DNA of 64,000 bases from Chachezhania sediminis (GTDB lineage Bacteria > Pseudomonadota > Alphaproteobacteria > Rhodobacterales > Rhodobacteraceae): assembly GCF_009765275.1 (NCBI RefSeq), contig NZ_VOPH01000001.1, forward strand, positions 310,001 through 374,000, given 5' to 3'. Below are positions 44,078 through 54,796 of the stretch, piece after piece (position 1 is the stretch's first letter; every line of letters starts with the position of its first letter). A program made the translations under genes and the position numbers. Below the pieces are notes generated by a model. It ran no database searches, was not told the origin of the DNA, and worked only from the letters and a program-made list of their open reading frames with translations.

Positions 44078-45271
44078 ATGGAACTCTCGACCCGTATCCG
44101 TACCATGGCCGGCAGCGTCTCCGGCGCCTGGGACATCTTCTTCCGCGCCCGCGCTCTGGCCGAGGCCGGGAAGACCATCGTCGAACTGACCATCGGCGAA
44201 CATGACGAACGCACCGATCCGGCAATCCTGGACGCGATGTACAACGCGGCGCGCGCTGGCCACACAGGCTATGCCGCGATGCCCGGGACGGATGCGCTGC
44301 GCGATGCCGTGGCAGACCGGGTCACCCGGCAGACCGGCGTTCCCACCGCCCGCAGGAACGTCCTGATCACCGCCGGCGGCCAGTTCGCACTGTTCTGCGC
44401 CCATCACGCCGTGCTGGACGAAGGCGACACCGCACTGATGGTGGAACCGTTCTATGCCACCTATCCCGGCGTCATCCGGTCTGTTGGCGGGCGCCCCAGG
44501 ACAGTGGCGGCCCGGCCCGAAGACGATTTCCAGCCCCGCGCCGATGCCATAGACGCGGCCGTCACCGCCGCCGCCGATGACGGGGCGCCGGCGAAATCGC
44601 TGCTGATCAATTCGCCCAACAACCCGACCGGCACCGTCTATGGACCCGCGACGCTGGGGGCACTCGCCGATGTCTGCAAGGCCCGCGATCTCTGGCTGAT
44701 TTCAGACGAGGTCTACGAGACCCAGGTCTGGGACGGGACGCACCTGTCCCCCCGCGCCCTGCCGGGGATGGCGGAACGGACGATGGTCGTGGGCTCGGTC
44801 TCGAAGACCTTCGCGATGACCGGATCCCGCTGCGGCTGGCTCGTGGCCCCGGAAGAGGCGATCGCCCACATGATCGAACTGACCACCCAGACGACCTATG
44901 GCGTGGCAGGTTTCGTCCAGGACGCCGCCCTTTACGCGCTTCAGGCCGGCCCGGAATTCGAGGCGCGGATCGCCGCGCCCTTCCACCGCCGCCGCGACCT
45001 GGCGCTGAAGGTTCTGGACGGCCAGAACACCGTCACCGCGGTGCCGCCCCTGGGCGCAATGTACGTAATGCTGGATATCCGGCAAACGGGCCTGTCGGGC
45101 ATCGACTTTGCCAACCGCTTGCTGGACCGGCACGGCATCGCCGTCATGCCCGGCGAAAGCTTCGGCCCCGCCGCCGCAGGGCATGTCCGGATTGCCCTGA
45201 CCGTAGCCGACGACCTGCTGGAAGCATCGCTGCGGACGCTCTGCACCTTCGCCGCCGATCCAGACAGCTGA
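44078..45271 (+). CDS. PLP-dependent class I/II aminotransferase
   Basis: 397 residues from ATG 44078. NSPNNPTGTVY binds the cofactor, ISDEVYET carries the Asp that pairs with the pyridine nitrogen, and GSVSKTFAMTGSRCGW the Schiff-base Lys. C-terminal MPGESFGPAAAGHVRIAL contains the substrate-carboxylate Arg. Closest by eye to the aspartate/alanine aminotransferase I-alpha or I-gamma groups. Substrate cannot be fixed from sequence; the upstream frame to 43937 is non-coding. Confidence 0.9.
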   Translation: MELSTRIRTMAGSVSGAWDIFFRARALAEAGKTIVELTIGEHDERTDPAILDAMYNAARAGHTGYAAMPGTDALRDAVADRVTRQTGVPTARRNVLITAGGQFALFCAHHAVLDEGDTALMVEPFYATYPGVIRSVGGRPRTVAARPEDDFQPRADAIDAAVTAAADDGAPAKSLLINSPNNPTGTVYGPATLGALADVCKARDLWLISDEVYETQVWDGTHLSPRALPGMAERTMVVGSVSKTFAMTGSRCGWLVAPEEAIAHMIELTTQTTYGVAGFVQDAALYALQAGPEFEARIAAPFHRRRDLALKVLDGQNTVTAVPPLGAMYVMLDIRQTGLSGIDFANRLLDRHGIAVMPGESFGPAAAGHVRIALTVADDLLEASLRTLCTFAADPDS

Positions 45272-45291
45272 GCCGCCTGCTTCTACGACAC

Positions 45292-45330
45292 AACGGACCG
45301 CCCGGCCAGACGGCGCGGTGGCGGTCCGTT
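45292..45330. terminator. Hairpin after the aminotransferase gene
   Basis: AACGGACCGCC (45292-45302) pairs with GGCGGTCCGTT (45320-45330), 11-base perfect stem with a 17-base loop. No T-run. It lies between convergent genes. Confidence 0.5.
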
Positions 45331-45409
45331 CCCCGGTCACGACCGGCGTTCGGGCAAACCCGGGCAGACGTGAGCCGCCTGCCCGGCATGGGCCGAAAGC
45401 GGGCCCCGG

Positions 45410-45820
45410 TCAGGCCAGTGCGCTTTTCGCGCCCTCGATGGCGGCCTTGGCGTTTTCCAGCTCTACCGGGTCCTTGCCGATATGGGCCTTGTGATCGCCA
45501 TTTCTGGTCACAACGACCAGCGTGTAGGGCCGCATCACGACGCGGCTTGCGACGACCAGCGCGATCACCACGCCGCCCATCAGGATCGCAAGGTCCGCGG
45601 CCGGGTTGATCAGGTCTGCCTCGGTCGACAGGACCGTCTTCGCATGCAGCGCCAGAAGCACGAGCATCACGGCCAGGACCACGGTCCAGACAATGTCGAA
45701 TCGCTTGCGCGAAACCGACACCTCGGCCACCTCCGCCAGGGCCGTTTCGCCCTCGTCCATCACGACGGTCCGGGCCGTGACCGTAATCCCGCCCGCGCTG
45801 TAGATCGGCTGTTCACTCAT
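45410..45820 (-). CDS. Small membrane protein, DUF6232-like
   Basis: 136 residues from ATG 45820 (MSEQPIYSAGGITVTART). Beta-type N-terminus, two hydrophobic helices (IVWTVVLAVMLVLLALHA and LAILMGGVVIALVVASR), then a short domain with VVVTRNGDHKAHIGKDP and a helical end. This is the build of DUF6232; function unknown. Confidence 0.7.
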   Translation of the reverse strand: MSEQPIYSAGGITVTARTVVMDEGETALAEVAEVSVSRKRFDIVWTVVLAVMLVLLALHAKTVLSTEADLINPAADLAILMGGVVIALVVASRVVMRPYTLVVVTRNGDHKAHIGKDPVELENAKAAIEGAKSALA

Positions 45821-46535
45821 GGCACTTCTCCCGCCGCGGCGGGCCTCTCTGGTCAAGGATATCCGCCGGTGGTCCCGGGCGGTCACAGACAAACTAGCAG
45901 CGCAATCGCCCCACCGCACCCTTCACGCCACAGCCGCGTCCAGATTTCGCAGGATTGTCGAGGATGAACCGGTCCGACGACAAACGGATCCCGACAGATG
46001 TCACCTGCCCCGGACGCATCGGGAACCCACAGGCGATCCCCGCAGCCGGGCGACGGCGGCTGGATCGGCCTCTCCGAACAAGATGAACATCCGCCCGGCG
46101 TGCCGGAAAAAAACGGCCCGGACGGCGCCCGGACCATACTCTTCCAGACCCTCGGACATGCCGGGAAATACAGACACCAAGACGTCGACGTCCGGTATCC
46201 GGGCGGCGGTGACTTCGTCTTCCGGAACCCTCTGGCCAAAACAAGAGAGGGGGGCCAAAGGCCCCCCTAGTTTCACCATCCGGACTCAATTCGTTGACCG
46301 CCCGATTTTACTTCTGCCTGCGGTCCGGAGGCTTTGGGGCAAGCGCACTCGCCCCGGGTCTGAGTGGGAAGGACCAGACTTCCGCCCCACCCGTTTCCGG
46401 CGGATCCGGGCAGATCCGCCGTGAGAGCCTGCGCGATGGTCTTGGACACCGCACTGGCCCCTGTTCGTCGGGGCAGAAGCGGCACGCACGGCGCGGCCCC
46501 TGCCCCTCGGCGCCATCTCCGGCGCCGTCGTTCCC
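45821..46535. other. Intergenic stretch without a convincing gene
   Basis: 715 bases between the DUF6232-like gene and nrdJ. Three overlapping minus frames (about 45883-46289) each give protein-like pieces, for example DVDVLVSVFPGMSEGLEEYG, but none carries a ribosome site and a whole domain, so they could be a decayed gene. A strong hairpin lies at 46248-46268. Confidence 0.45.
46248..46268 (-). terminator. Terminator-like hairpin downstream of nrdJ
   Basis: AGGGGGGCC-AAA-GGCCCCCCT, perfect 9-base stem with a three-base loop, followed on the minus strand by TCTCTTGTTTT. It lies about 270 bases after the nrdJ stop and fits an intrinsic terminator of that transcript. Confidence 0.6.
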
Positions 46536-49500
46536 TTAGCTGCAGCCCGTGGTGGAGCCGCAGGTATTGCACTTCATGCAGGTCCCGTTCCGGACCAGCG
46601 TGTAGTTACCGCATTCGCCGCAGGGATCGCCTTCGTAACCCTGCATCCGCGCCTTGGTGCGCGCATCCGCAGAGGTCGTGGTGATCGCCTCGACCGACAC
46701 GGAGGCTGCCATCGCCGTCACCGTTTCCGGTGCAAGCGACTTGACCGGGGCGATGTTGCCCGTGACCGGCACAGCCTTCGTCTGGCCGCCCTGCAGCACC
46801 ACCAGTTCCTGCGGCAGACGCTTGCGCAGGTAGCCGGTGGACGAGATCTGCTTCAGCACTTCCAGCGACCGCGACGCCGACGTCTCGGACATTTCCTTGA
46901 CGTTGGACACGCCCTCTTCCTCGCCGCGGCCGATATCGTCGAAGGTCGCGCCTTCGGGCTTCACATGGGCCAGGTCGGTCCGGTCGAGGTAGGACACGGC
47001 CAGTTCCCGGAATACGTAGTCCAGGATCGAGGTCGCGTTCTTGATCGAGTCGTTGCCCTGGACCATGCCCGCGGGCTCGAACTTGGTGAAGGTGAAGGCG
47101 TCGACGAATTCTTCCAGCGGCACGCCGTACTGAAGGCCGACCGACACGGCGATGGCAAAGTTGTTCATCATCGCGCGGAAGCCGGCGCCTTCCTTGTGCA
47201 TGTCGATGAAGATTTCGCCCAGGTTGCCGTCGGCATATTCGCCGGTCCGCAGGTACACCTTGTGGCCGCCCACGATGGCCTTCTGGGTATAACCCTTCCG
47301 GCGCTGGGGCATCTTCTCGCGGTGGGACCGGACGATCTCCTTCACGACGACCTTTTCGACGATCTTCTCGGCCAGGACCTGGGCCTTTTCGGCCGGCGAA
47401 CCGGTTTCCAGGATCTCTGCCGCGTCGTCGTCATCCTCGACCAGGGCTGCCGCCAGCGGTTGCGAGAGCTTGGAACCGTCACGGTAGAGCGCGTTGGCCT
47501 TCACCCCCAAGGACCAGGACAGTTCATAGGCCTTCTGGCAGTCCTCGATGGTCGCATTGTTCGGCATGTTGATCGTCTTGGAGATCGCGCCCGAGATGAA
47601 CGATTGCGCCGCCGCCATCATGTAGATGTGGCTGTCGACCGACAGGAACCGCTTGCCCTTCTTGCCGCAGGGGTTGGCGCAGTCGAAAACGTTCAGATGT
47701 TCGTCCTTCAGGTGCGGGGCGCCTTCCAGCGTCATCGTCCCGCAGACATGGTCGTTCGCCTTGTCGACATCGGCCCTGGTGAAGCCCAGATGCTTCAGCA
47801 TGTCGAAGGTGGGATCGTTCAGCTTGGCCGCCGGCACCTTCAGGACGTCGGTGCAGAACTCCTTGCCCAGCGTCCACTGGTTGAAGACGAAGCGGATGTC
47901 GAAGGCCTGCTCCAGCGCCGCTTCCACCTTGGCCAGCGTTGCCGCGTCAAAACCCTTGTCGGCCAGCGCTGCCAGGTTCAGACCGGGCGCCTGCGCCAGC
48001 GAGCCGTGGCCCACCGCATAGCGGATGATGTCCTCGATCTCGGTCGAGGCATAGCCCAGACCTTCCAGCGCCGCCGGCACCGAACGGTTGATGATCTTGA
48101 AGTAGCCGCCGCCGGCCAGCTTCTTGAACTTCACCAGGGCGAAATCGGGCTCGATCCCCGTCGTATCGCAGTCCATGACCAGGCCGATCGTGCCGGTGGG
48201 CGCGATGACGGTGGCCTGTGCATTGCGATAGCCGTGGGCCTGTCCCAGTTGCAGGGCTTCGTCCCAGGCAGTCTTGGCCAGTTCCGACAGGGTCTTGTCG
48301 GGGCAATTGGCGTGATCCAGCGGCACCGGCTTTACGGCCAGTTCCTCGTAGCCGTTCACCTCTCCATGGGCGGCGCGGCGGTGGTTGCGGATCACGCGCA
48401 GCATGTGGTCGGCATTCCGCGGATAGGACGGGAAGGCCCCCAGTTCCGCGGCGATTTCGGCCGAGGTCGCATAGGCCACACCGGTCATGATCGCGGTCAG
48501 CGCGCCGCACAGCGCCCGGCCTTCGGCCGAGTCGTAGCCATGGCCCAGCGTCATCAACAGGCCGCCAATATTGGCATAGCCCAGACCCAGCGTCCGGAAG
48601 TCATAGCTGAGCTGCGCGATTTCCTTCGACGGGAACTGCGCCATCGTGACTGAAATTTCCAGCGTCAGCGTCCACAGACGCGCCGCATGCATGTAGGCAT
48701 CGGCCTGGATCTTCCCGTCCTTCAGGAAGGTCAGCAGGTTCATCGACGCCAGGTTGCAGGCGGTGTCGTCCAGGAACATATACTCGGAACAGGGGTTCGA
48801 TCCGCGGATCTCGCCATCTGCCGGGCAGGTGTGCCATTCGTTGACGGTGTCGTGGAACTGGATGCCCGGATCGGCACAGGCCCAGGCGGCATGGCCCACC
48901 TTGGCCCAGAGATCGCGGGCCTTGACGGTCCGCGCGACCTTGCCGTTCACGCGGTTGATCAGTTCCCAGTCCGCGTCTTTCTCGATCGCCTTCAGGAAGG
49001 CGTTGGTCACACGGATCGAGTTGTTCGAGTTCTGCCCGGATACCGAAGCGTATGCTTCGCTGTCCCAGTCGGTATCGAAGGTCGGGAACTCGATGGACGT
49101 GTGGCCCTGCCGGGCGTAATCCAGCACGCGCTTGATGTAGGTTTCCGGGATCGACGATTTCTTGGCGGCGCGGATTGCGGATTTCAGGCCCGGATTGACG
49201 GCCGGATCATATGCGTCGACCTCGGCCCCGTCCCAGGCACGGATCGCGGCGAAGATCTCGTTCAGCCGTGCCTCGTGCATCTTGGAACCGGCCACCAGCG
49301 AGGCGACCTTCTGTTCTTCCAGGACCTTCCAGTCGATGAAGGCCTCGATATCCGGGTGGTCGGCGTCGACGATGACCATCTTGGCCGCGCGGCGGGTGGT
49401 GCCGCCGGACTTGATGGCGCCTGCGGCGCGGTCGCCGATCTTCAGAAAACCCATCAGGCCCGACGACTTGCCACCGCCCGACAGGGGCTCGCCCTCGCCT

Positions 49501-50195
49501 CGCAGGTGGCTGAAGTTGGTGCCGGTGCCCGAGCCGTACTTGAACAGGCGCGCCTCGCGGACCCACAGGTCCATGATGCCGCCTTCGTTCACCAGGTCGT
49601 CGCCGACGGACTGGATGAAGCAGGCATGGGGCTGCGGATGTTCATAGGCCGACGCCGACTTTGTCAGCTTCTCGGTCTTGTGGTCGACATAGTAGTGGCC
49701 CTGGCTGGGACCGTCGATGCCGTAGGCCCAGTGCAGGCCGGTGTTGAACCATTGCGGGCTGTTCGGCGCGGCCATCTGGGTGGCCAGCATGTAGCGCATC
49801 TCGTCGTAATAGGCCTGGGCGTCTTCCTCGGTCGAGAAATAGCCGCCCTTCCAGCCCCAGTAAGCCCAGGCGCCGGCAAGCCGGTCAAAGACCTGCTTGG
49901 ACGAGGTTTCGCCCGTCTTGGGCGTGTCGACGCTGGCGGGAACGGAACGCCACAGGAAGGCCGGCACGCCCTTTTCACGGACCTGCTTCAGTTCGGTCGG
50001 CACGCCTGCCTTGCGGAAGTACTTCTGGGCTATCACATCAGACGCGACCTGGCTCCAGCCGGCCGGGATCTCGATGTTTTCCAGCCGGAAGACGATGGTC
50101 CCGTCCGGGTTGCGAATTTCCGAGGTGGCCTCGACAAAGGCCACGTCCGCATAGGCATCCTGCCCGGCCTTGGTAAATTTGCGTTCGATTTTCAT
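46536..50195 (-). CDS. nrdJ: Vitamin B12-dependent ribonucleotide reductase, class II
   Basis: 1219 residues. Makes deoxyribonucleotides using adenosylcobalamin, independent of oxygen. [16 protein letters not shown] with catalytic Cys, the preceding [11 protein letters not shown], and [11 protein letters not shown] are class II signatures; the C-terminal zinc-ribbon-like CxxC region ([21 protein letters not shown] then [10 protein letters not shown]) is the redox tail of this subfamily. The start is ATG 50195. It has no partner gene. Candidate NrdR and DnaA boxes lie upstream; no cobalamin riboswitch was seen. Confidence 0.96.
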   Translation of the reverse strand: MKIERKFTKAGQDAYADVAFVEATSEIRNPDGTIVFRLENIEIPAGWSQVASDVIAQKYFRKAGVPTELKQVREKGVPAFLWRSVPASVDTPKTGETSSKQVFDRLAGAWAYWGWKGGYFSTEEDAQAYYDEMRYMLATQMAAPNSPQWFNTGLHWAYGIDGPSQGHYYVDHKTEKLTKSASAYEHPQPHACFIQSVGDDLVNEGGIMDLWVREARLFKYGSGTGTNFSHLRGEGEPLSGGGKSSGLMGFLKIGDRAAGAIKSGGTTRRAAKMVIVDADHPDIEAFIDWKVLEEQKVASLVAGSKMHEARLNEIFAAIRAWDGAEVDAYDPAVNPGLKSAIRAAKKSSIPETYIKRVLDYARQGHTSIEFPTFDTDWDSEAYASVSGQNSNNSIRVTNAFLKAIEKDADWELINRVNGKVARTVKARDLWAKVGHAAWACADPGIQFHDTVNEWHTCPADGEIRGSNPCSEYMFLDDTACNLASMNLLTFLKDGKIQADAYMHAARLWTLTLEISVTMAQFPSKEIAQLSYDFRTLGLGYANIGGLLMTLGHGYDSAEGRALCGALTAIMTGVAYATSAEIAAELGAFPSYPRNADHMLRVIRNHRRAAHGEVNGYEELAVKPVPLDHANCPDKTLSELAKTAWDEALQLGQAHGYRNAQATVIAPTGTIGLVMDCDTTGIEPDFALVKFKKLAGGGYFKIINRSVPAALEGLGYASTEIEDIIRYAVGHGSLAQAPGLNLAALADKGFDAATLAKVEAALEQAFDIRFVFNQWTLGKEFCTDVLKVPAAKLNDPTFDMLKHLGFTRADVDKANDHVCGTMTLEGAPHLKDEHLNVFDCANPCGKKGKRFLSVDSHIYMMAAAQSFISGAISKTINMPNNATIEDCQKAYELSWSLGVKANALYRDGSKLSQPLAAALVEDDDDAAEILETGSPAEKAQVLAEKIVEKVVVKEIVRSHREKMPQRRKGYTQKAIVGGHKVYLRTGEYADGNLGEIFIDMHKEGAGFRAMMNNFAIAVSVGLQYGVPLEEFVDAFTFTKFEPAGMVQGNDSIKNATSILDYVFRELAVSYLDRTDLAHVKPEGATFDDIGRGEEEGVSNVKEMSETSASRSLEVLKQISSTGYLRKRLPQELVVLQGGQTKAVPVTGNIAPVKSLAPETVTAMAASVSVEAITTTSADARTKARMQGYEGDPCGECGNYTLVRNGTCMKCNTCGSTTGCS

Positions 50196-50364
50196 TGTCG
50201 CTTGTCCGCACTTGGTCGCGCGTTCGCCCGCGCTTGATTTCTGGTGTCTGGAACTCCGGTCAACCTGCCATCAACCGGACCCTTGCGTGGCGACAGGCAA
50301 ACCGCCGCCGGTCCCGGCCGGGCCGAAAACACGCCGCCACCGGGTACAAAGCTAAGAAAACGCG

Positions 50365-50427
50365 AGATCTTGTAGACCTGGTTGTCGTGGTACAATGCTG
50401 CGTCTGGTTTGATACCAGATCTAGTGG
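50365..50427. promoter_or_regulatory. Candidate NrdR box pair upstream of nrdJ
   Basis: ATACC-AGATCT-AGTGG (50412-50427) agrees well with the NrdR box core (ACACT-AkATmT-AGTGT type), and a weaker ACGCG-AGATCT-TGTAG is at 50360-50375. Start-to-start distance is 52 bases, about five helical turns. Known NrdR sites occur in phased pairs upstream of ribonucleotide reductase genes. Assigned by eye. Confidence 0.4.
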
Positions 50428-50713
50428 CCTCCCCGCCGACCCGTACTACTAGACGTATAGCGCTCCGATTCGTCTACGCCGAATTTTTTGTTTTTTCGCA
50501 GCTCGACGGCTTGACCGGGACTGTGTGCAACAGGTTCGCGATTCTACCCCTGGGGACATCATGTGGATAAACTCCACAAGCAGGATACACCATGTAGGGG
50601 GATGAAAGTCACGATGCGCCGGGCGACCCAAAGCGGACCGCAGATCACAGAGCACGACCGCGCAGACCGCCCGCGGTGCCGGAACTCAAGATACTACATA
50701 TGGTTAGGAAGAA
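50428..50713. other. Intergenic stretch upstream of nrdJ and tRNA-Pro
   Basis: Plain region with an AT-rich patch (AATTTTTTGTTTTTTCG near 50480) that could be the nrdJ promoter or a terminator of the tRNA transcript. It also contains the DnaA-like box described separately. Confidence 0.45.
50562..50578. promoter_or_regulatory. Perfect DnaA box in an inverted repeat
   Basis: TGTGGATAA (50562-50570) is the exact complement of the DnaA consensus TTATCCACA. It is the left part of the dyad TGTGG-N7-CCACA (50562-50578). It lies about 370 bases upstream of nrdJ. A single box can arise by chance. Confidence 0.4.
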
Positions 50714-50790
50714 TGGTCGGGGCGGCGAGATTCGAACTCACGACCCCCTGTACCCAAAACAGGTGCGCTACCAGACTGCGCCACGCCCCG
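50714..50790 (-). tRNA. tRNA-Pro(TGG)
   Basis: 77 bases with CCA encoded. The anticodon loop TTTGGGT gives anticodon TGG. CGGGGCG acceptor pairs fully with CGCCCCG; the T-arm GGTCGTGAGTTCGAATCTCGCC region is complete. Confidence 0.96.
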
Positions 50791-50950
50791 GACCGTGGCT
50801 GTCTCTAGCGCCGTGGCGACGGATTGAAAAGCCCCAGCGCGCAATGATCCCGCCGCGGTGGCAAACCTGACGTGCGGGAAGGCTCTTGCCAGAGCCGTCC
50901 CGAACGGCAACCGGAAGGACGTGCCGCCACGCCCAGCCTGTCGAACGGAC

Positions 50951-51514
50951 CTAGCAGGGCCAGACTGCGTCGTCGCCGAAGGTCGGATTGCGGACCTGGG
51001 TGCCAGGTCCGATACCGTACCGCTTGGCCAAGCCGCCGTTGATCTCGATCACCACTTTCACACCGGGGCCACCATCGATGGCCGTCAGGTCGCCGGGGAC
51101 CGCATTGGAATGGACGCGGGTGACAGTGCCCGTTTCGTCGATGAACAGCATGTCGAGCGGGATCAGCGTGTTCTTCATCCAGAAACTGACCCGGCCGGGC
51201 CGTTCGAAGATGAAAAGCATGCCCGCCCGCTGGGCCATGTCCTCGCGGAACATCAGCCCCTTGGCGCGTTCGGCAGGGGTTTCGGCCACTTCGACCTCGA
51301 ACGCGGTTTCTCCCCAGGGTCCGCGCAGCTGGGCCAGATCGGCACGGCAGGCCTGTTCGGCCTGCGCGACACCCGCACAGGCGAAAACCGCAAAGCACAG
51401 AGCCATCACGAGAGTCGAAAACCCCCGCCCAGGCCGCCATGCGGCTGCTTTGCGACCCGATACGAAAAAGCGGCCCCTGTCAGAGGCCGCACCGGATATG
51501 TGGATGTCTTTCAA
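50951..51514 (-). CDS. DUF192 family exported protein
   Basis: 187 residues from TTG 51514, which has a strong GGAGGAAA ribosome site. A hydrophobic stretch (LVMALCFAVFACAGVAQA) looks like a signal sequence after a 35-residue N-region. The DUF192 core is recognisable: VAETPAERAKGLMFRE, GMLFIFERPGRVSFWMKNTLIPLDMLFID and NGGLAKRYGI. Function unknown. It lies just 25 bases after the cold-shock gene, a conserved pair in Rhodobacterales. Confidence 0.85.
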   Translation of the reverse strand: MKDIHISGAASDRGRFFVSGRKAAAWRPGRGFSTLVMALCFAVFACAGVAQAEQACRADLAQLRGPWGETAFEVEVAETPAERAKGLMFREDMAQRAGMLFIFERPGRVSFWMKNTLIPLDMLFIDETGTVTRVHSNAVPGDLTAIDGGPGVKVVIEINGGLAKRYGIGPGTQVRNPTFGDDAVWPC

Positions 51515-51539
51515 GATTTCCTCCGGTGGCGACAGACGA

Positions 51540-52079
51540 TCACTCGTCCTTCAGAACCACCGCAGTCTCCCACGCATGTACTTCGACGGCCATGCGACCC
51601 CTTCGCCCGTCGATCACCCGCAGGGCCAAGGCCTCGCCCGGTTGCAGGTCGGCCAGGCCGGACTGACGCAAAACTTCGATATGCAGGAAAATATCCTCGG
51701 ATTGCCCAAAGATATTGGCAAAACCGAAACCTTTGCCTTTGTCGAACCATTTGACACGCGCAGGTTGCAATGGCGCATTCTGAATGATGTCCGGTTCCAG
51801 ACCGGCAAAATCGGTCAGTACAGGCGCGGCCTCGTCCCGTGCCGGAGGCTCGATCGATACGACCTCCACCGCCTGGATGCCACGATCCGTACGGTGGGTC
51901 ACGACTTCGATTCGCGACCCATCGGCAACCGAACTCTGTCCGAAGTTGCGCAGAACATTGACGTGCAGAAGGATATCAGGGCCGCCGGTATCGGCCACAA
52001 CGAACCCAAACCCCTTGTTGGGGTCGAACCACTTCACTTGCCCTTTGACCTGCAGCAAACTGTTGAGATCGTCGGCCAC
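51540..52079 (-). CDS. Tandem cold-shock-domain protein
   Basis: 179 residues. The first CSD begins QVKGQVKWFDPNKGFGFVVAD with DILLHVNVL; the second is RVKWFDKGKGFGFANIFGQ with EDIFLHIEVL, each with RNP1 and RNP2-type aromatic strands. Binds single-stranded nucleic acid. GTG 52079 chosen because GGAGGGGAA precedes it at the proper distance and the length fits the family; ATG 52121 is an alternative. Confidence 0.88.
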   Translation of the reverse strand: MADDLNSLLQVKGQVKWFDPNKGFGFVVADTGGPDILLHVNVLRNFGQSSVADGSRIEVVTHRTDRGIQAVEVVSIEPPARDEAAPVLTDFAGLEPDIIQNAPLQPARVKWFDKGKGFGFANIFGQSEDIFLHIEVLRQSGLADLQPGEALALRVIDGRRGRMAVEVHAWETAVVLKDE

Positions 52080-52199
52080 TTCCCCTCCGGATCCGCCATT
52101 TACACTATTGTTACATCTCATGTGGACGATGTGACGCGTAGGATGCAAGCATAATTAATTCCAATGTTTCATAAAATCGTCATATTCGGAACTTGGCAA

Positions 52200-52805
52200 T
52201 CATGGACTCAGCCGGGTTACGGACCATGTCGAACCAACCTGCTGGCGGCGCCAGACAAATCGGTCATGAAGTCGAAAGGCTCCGTCGGCCCAGAACTCGA
52301 TTTCCACAGGGTTGATTCGGTATCCTCCCCAGAATGCGGGACGCGGCGGATTCATACCATGACGTGCCGTCATTTTGGCAACTTCCGCCATCAGCTCGCT
52401 GCGGCCTTCCAGGGGACGCGACTGCTTTGACGCCCAGGCGCCAAGCCGGCTTTTCAGCGAGCGGGACGCATAGTACGCATCGGCCTGCTCGCCCTCCTCA
52501 CGGGTGACAAGGCCCCTCACCCGGATCTGCCGGCGCATGGATTTCCAGTGCATGACGAAGGCCGCCTTTCCGGCTCCTTCAATTTCATTGGCCTTTGCAC
52601 TCTCGTAATTGGTGTAAAAGACAAAGGCGTTGTCTTCGATCTCTTTCAGCAGGACCATGCGGACGTTCGGCAGGCCGTCGGAGTCGACCGTGGCCAGCGC
52701 GATGGCGTTCGGATCGTTCACTTCCGCCGCCTCGGCCTCTGCCAGCCAGCGCCGTGCGATGACGAAGGGATCATCCCCTTCGAACTTGCCGTCACGATCA
52801 CTCAT
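52200..52805 (-). CDS. pdxH: Pyridoxamine 5'-phosphate oxidase
   Basis: 201 residues from ATG 52805 ([14 protein letters not shown]). [21 protein letters not shown] and [16 protein letters not shown] form the FMN-binding split barrel; [10 protein letters not shown] and the ending RFVWRR...WSVTRLSP with conserved Arg are typical. It oxidises PNP/PMP to PLP with FMN. A longer in-frame form to 53018 is in the fabI promoter and is rejected. Confidence 0.95.
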   Translation of the reverse strand: MSDRDGKFEGDDPFVIARRWLAEAEAAEVNDPNAIALATVDSDGLPNVRMVLLKEIEDNAFVFYTNYESAKANEIEGAGKAAFVMHWKSMRRQIRVRGLVTREEGEQADAYYASRSLKSRLGAWASKQSRPLEGRSELMAEVAKMTARHGMNPPRPAFWGGYRINPVEIEFWADGAFRLHDRFVWRRQQVGSTWSVTRLSP

Positions 52806-53011
52806 CACACACCTCCTGTCCGCCAATTCTTTGCCGGCGAGATCGCAGAAGTAATGTATCTGTCGGCCCCCGCAAGTCGAACAACCTCGGCCGCATGTAT
52901 AAGTTGACGTAACGTTATCCGGCCTGCCCTGCCGAAGGGTCCAGTACTTGAAGCGGCTTGGCCAATCGCCTAAAGCTCCTTTCAAGATGCGGCGAATTTC
53001 GGAAGAATAAG

Positions 53012-53818
53012 ATGTCACAACAGCTGATGGCCGGGAAGCGCGGTCTGATCATGGGCCTTGCCAACGACAAGTCGATTGCCTGGGGCATTGCCAAGGCCTG
53101 TTCCGCCGCAGGCGCCGAACTGGCGTTTTCGTATCAGGGCGACGCCCTGAAAAAGCGTGTCGACCCGCTGGCGGCAGAGCTGGGCAGTTCGCTGGTCCTG
53201 CCCTGCGACGTGGGCAGCGAAGAATCCATCGACGCGCTGTTCGAGAAGCTGAAGGCCGAATGGGGCACGCTCGACTTCGTCGTCCACGCCATCGGTTTTT
53301 CCGACAAGAACGAACTGCGCGGGCGCTATGTCGACACGAGCCGTGCGAACTTCAAGCTGTCCATGGACATCTCGGTCTATTCCTTCACGGCTGTGGTACA
53401 GCGCGCCGAGAAGATGATGAACGAAGGCGGCTCCTGCCTCACGCTGACCTATTACGGCGCCGAAAAGGTGATGCCGCATTACAACGTCATGGGCGTGGCC
53501 AAGGCCGCACTGGAGGCATCGGTGCGGTACCTGGCCGAGGACCTGGGCAAGGACGGCATCCGCGTGAACGCGATTTCGGCCGGGCCGATCAAGACGCTGG
53601 CGGCCTCGGGCATCGGCGACTTCCGCTACATCATGAAGTGGAACGAATACAATTCGCCCCTGCGCCGCAACGTATCGATCGACGATGTCGGCAATTCGGC
53701 GCTGTACCTGCTGTCCGACCTCGGTTCCGGCGTCACGGGCGAGGTGCTGCATGTCGATGCCGGCTATCACGTGGTTGGCATGAAGGCGGTCGACGCCCCG
53801 GACATCGCCAAGGGCTGA
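53012..53818 (+). CDS. fabI: Enoyl-ACP reductase
   Basis: 268 residues from ATG 53012 with GGAAGAA upstream. The NADH-dependent short-chain dehydrogenase form: [15 protein letters not shown] (cofactor), [42 protein letters not shown] with catalytic Tyr-x6-Lys (YNVMGVAK), and [14 protein letters not shown]. It performs the last reduction of fatty acid elongation. Divergent from pdxH. Confidence 0.95.
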   Translation: MSQQLMAGKRGLIMGLANDKSIAWGIAKACSAAGAELAFSYQGDALKKRVDPLAAELGSSLVLPCDVGSEESIDALFEKLKAEWGTLDFVVHAIGFSDKNELRGRYVDTSRANFKLSMDISVYSFTAVVQRAEKMMNEGGSCLTLTYYGAEKVMPHYNVMGVAKAALEASVRYLAEDLGKDGIRVNAISAGPIKTLAASGIGDFRYIMKWNEYNSPLRRNVSIDDVGNSALYLLSDLGSGVTGEVLHVDAGYHVVGMKAVDAPDIAKG

Positions 53819-53826
53819 CGGCATTC

Positions 53827-53849
53827 GCCGGCCCGGGTCACGGGCCGGC
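53827..53849. terminator. GC-rich hairpin after fabI
   Basis: GCCGGCCCG-GGTCA-CGGGCCGGC, perfect 9-base stem with a 5-base loop, nine bases past the stop. There is no T-run, so termination would be structure-dependent. Confidence 0.5.
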
Positions 53850-54019
53850 CTGACGCATCGCCTGTGCGGCACCCGATCCATCGTTTCATGGTGCGCGATT
53901 GCAAAGACCGGACGGTTTTCGCAATCGCGGCGGATGACCGGGCCGATTTCCATCTTCCCTCATCCACACGCTGACGCTATCAGACCCGCCATTCCAGAAC
54001 CGAAAACCGGGTGCACGCC

Positions 54020-54523
54020 ATGAACGACCGTCTGCCGCACGAGAAGGGTTTCCACGTCAGCTGGGACCAGATCCACCGCGATTCCCGCGCGCTGGCCTGG
54101 CGGCTGGACAAGCAGGGCCCGGGCGATGGATCCTGGCGCGCCGTGGTCGCGATCACCCGCGGCGGCATGGCGCCCGCGATGATCGTCGCGCGGGAGCTGG
54201 ACATCCGCACCGTCGACACGATTTCGATCAAGTCCTACGACAACCAGACCCAGTCCGAAGCGCGCGTTCTGAAGGCCCCCGATGCAGATCTGATGGGCGA
54301 CGGCACCGGCATCCTGATCGTCGACGACCTGGTCGACAGCGGCAAGACGCTGGAAGTGGTGCGCAAGATGTACCCCAAGGCGCATTTTGCCACCGTCTAT
54401 GCCAAGCCCAAGGGCCGCGCCCAGGTCGATACCTTCATTACCGAGGTCAGCCAGGACACGTGGATCTTCTTCCCCTGGGACATGGCCCTGCAATATGTCG
54501 AACCCTATCGCGGCACGCGCTGA
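54020..54523 (+). CDS. gpt: Xanthine phosphoribosyltransferase
   Basis: 167 residues from ATG 54020. [21 protein letters not shown] is the N-terminal core, and [21 protein letters not shown] the PRPP-binding loop. [16 protein letters not shown] at the end matches Gpt. It salvages xanthine and guanine to nucleotides. A GTG at 54011 is an alternative start. A terminator follows 47 bases after the stop. Confidence 0.93.
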   Translation: MNDRLPHEKGFHVSWDQIHRDSRALAWRLDKQGPGDGSWRAVVAITRGGMAPAMIVARELDIRTVDTISIKSYDNQTQSEARVLKAPDADLMGDGTGILIVDDLVDSGKTLEVVRKMYPKAHFATVYAKPKGRAQVDTFITEVSQDTWIFFPWDMALQYVEPYRGTR

Positions 54524-54570
54524 CAGCTCGAGCGCCGATTGAGCACCTTCCGGTTTCGTGACCGGCGACA

Positions 54571-54599
54571 ACCGGACCGCATCCTGCGGGCCGGTTTTT
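54571..54599 (+). terminator. Intrinsic terminator after gpt
   Basis: ACCGGACCGCA-TCC-TGCGGGCCGGT hairpin with one mismatch, followed by TTTTC. Classic rho-independent form. Confidence 0.8.
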
Positions 54600-54796
54600 C
54601 GTTTCCCGACATCTGCTACGCTTTCGACGACCGGCGGAGGGGTATCCCACGCACGCCGTTGTCGCGCAGAGGTGATCGCCACAGCTGATGACCGGGATCT
54701 TGCACTGCCGAGCCGCCTTCGCCCCGCCTTAGATCCGTTGCAAAGCCGCCCGAAACCGGCAAGCTGCCCCGGACCTCGACGAAACGGTGGGCGCCC

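Noticed and set aside
45883-46289. Small gene in the interval before nrdJ
   Set aside because: Three overlapping frames share fragments of protein-like sequence but none has a start signal or complete domain; at best a decayed gene.
50196-50460. Cobalamin riboswitch in front of nrdJ
   Set aside because: No B12-box-like conserved sequence or suitable fold recognised upstream of the gene.
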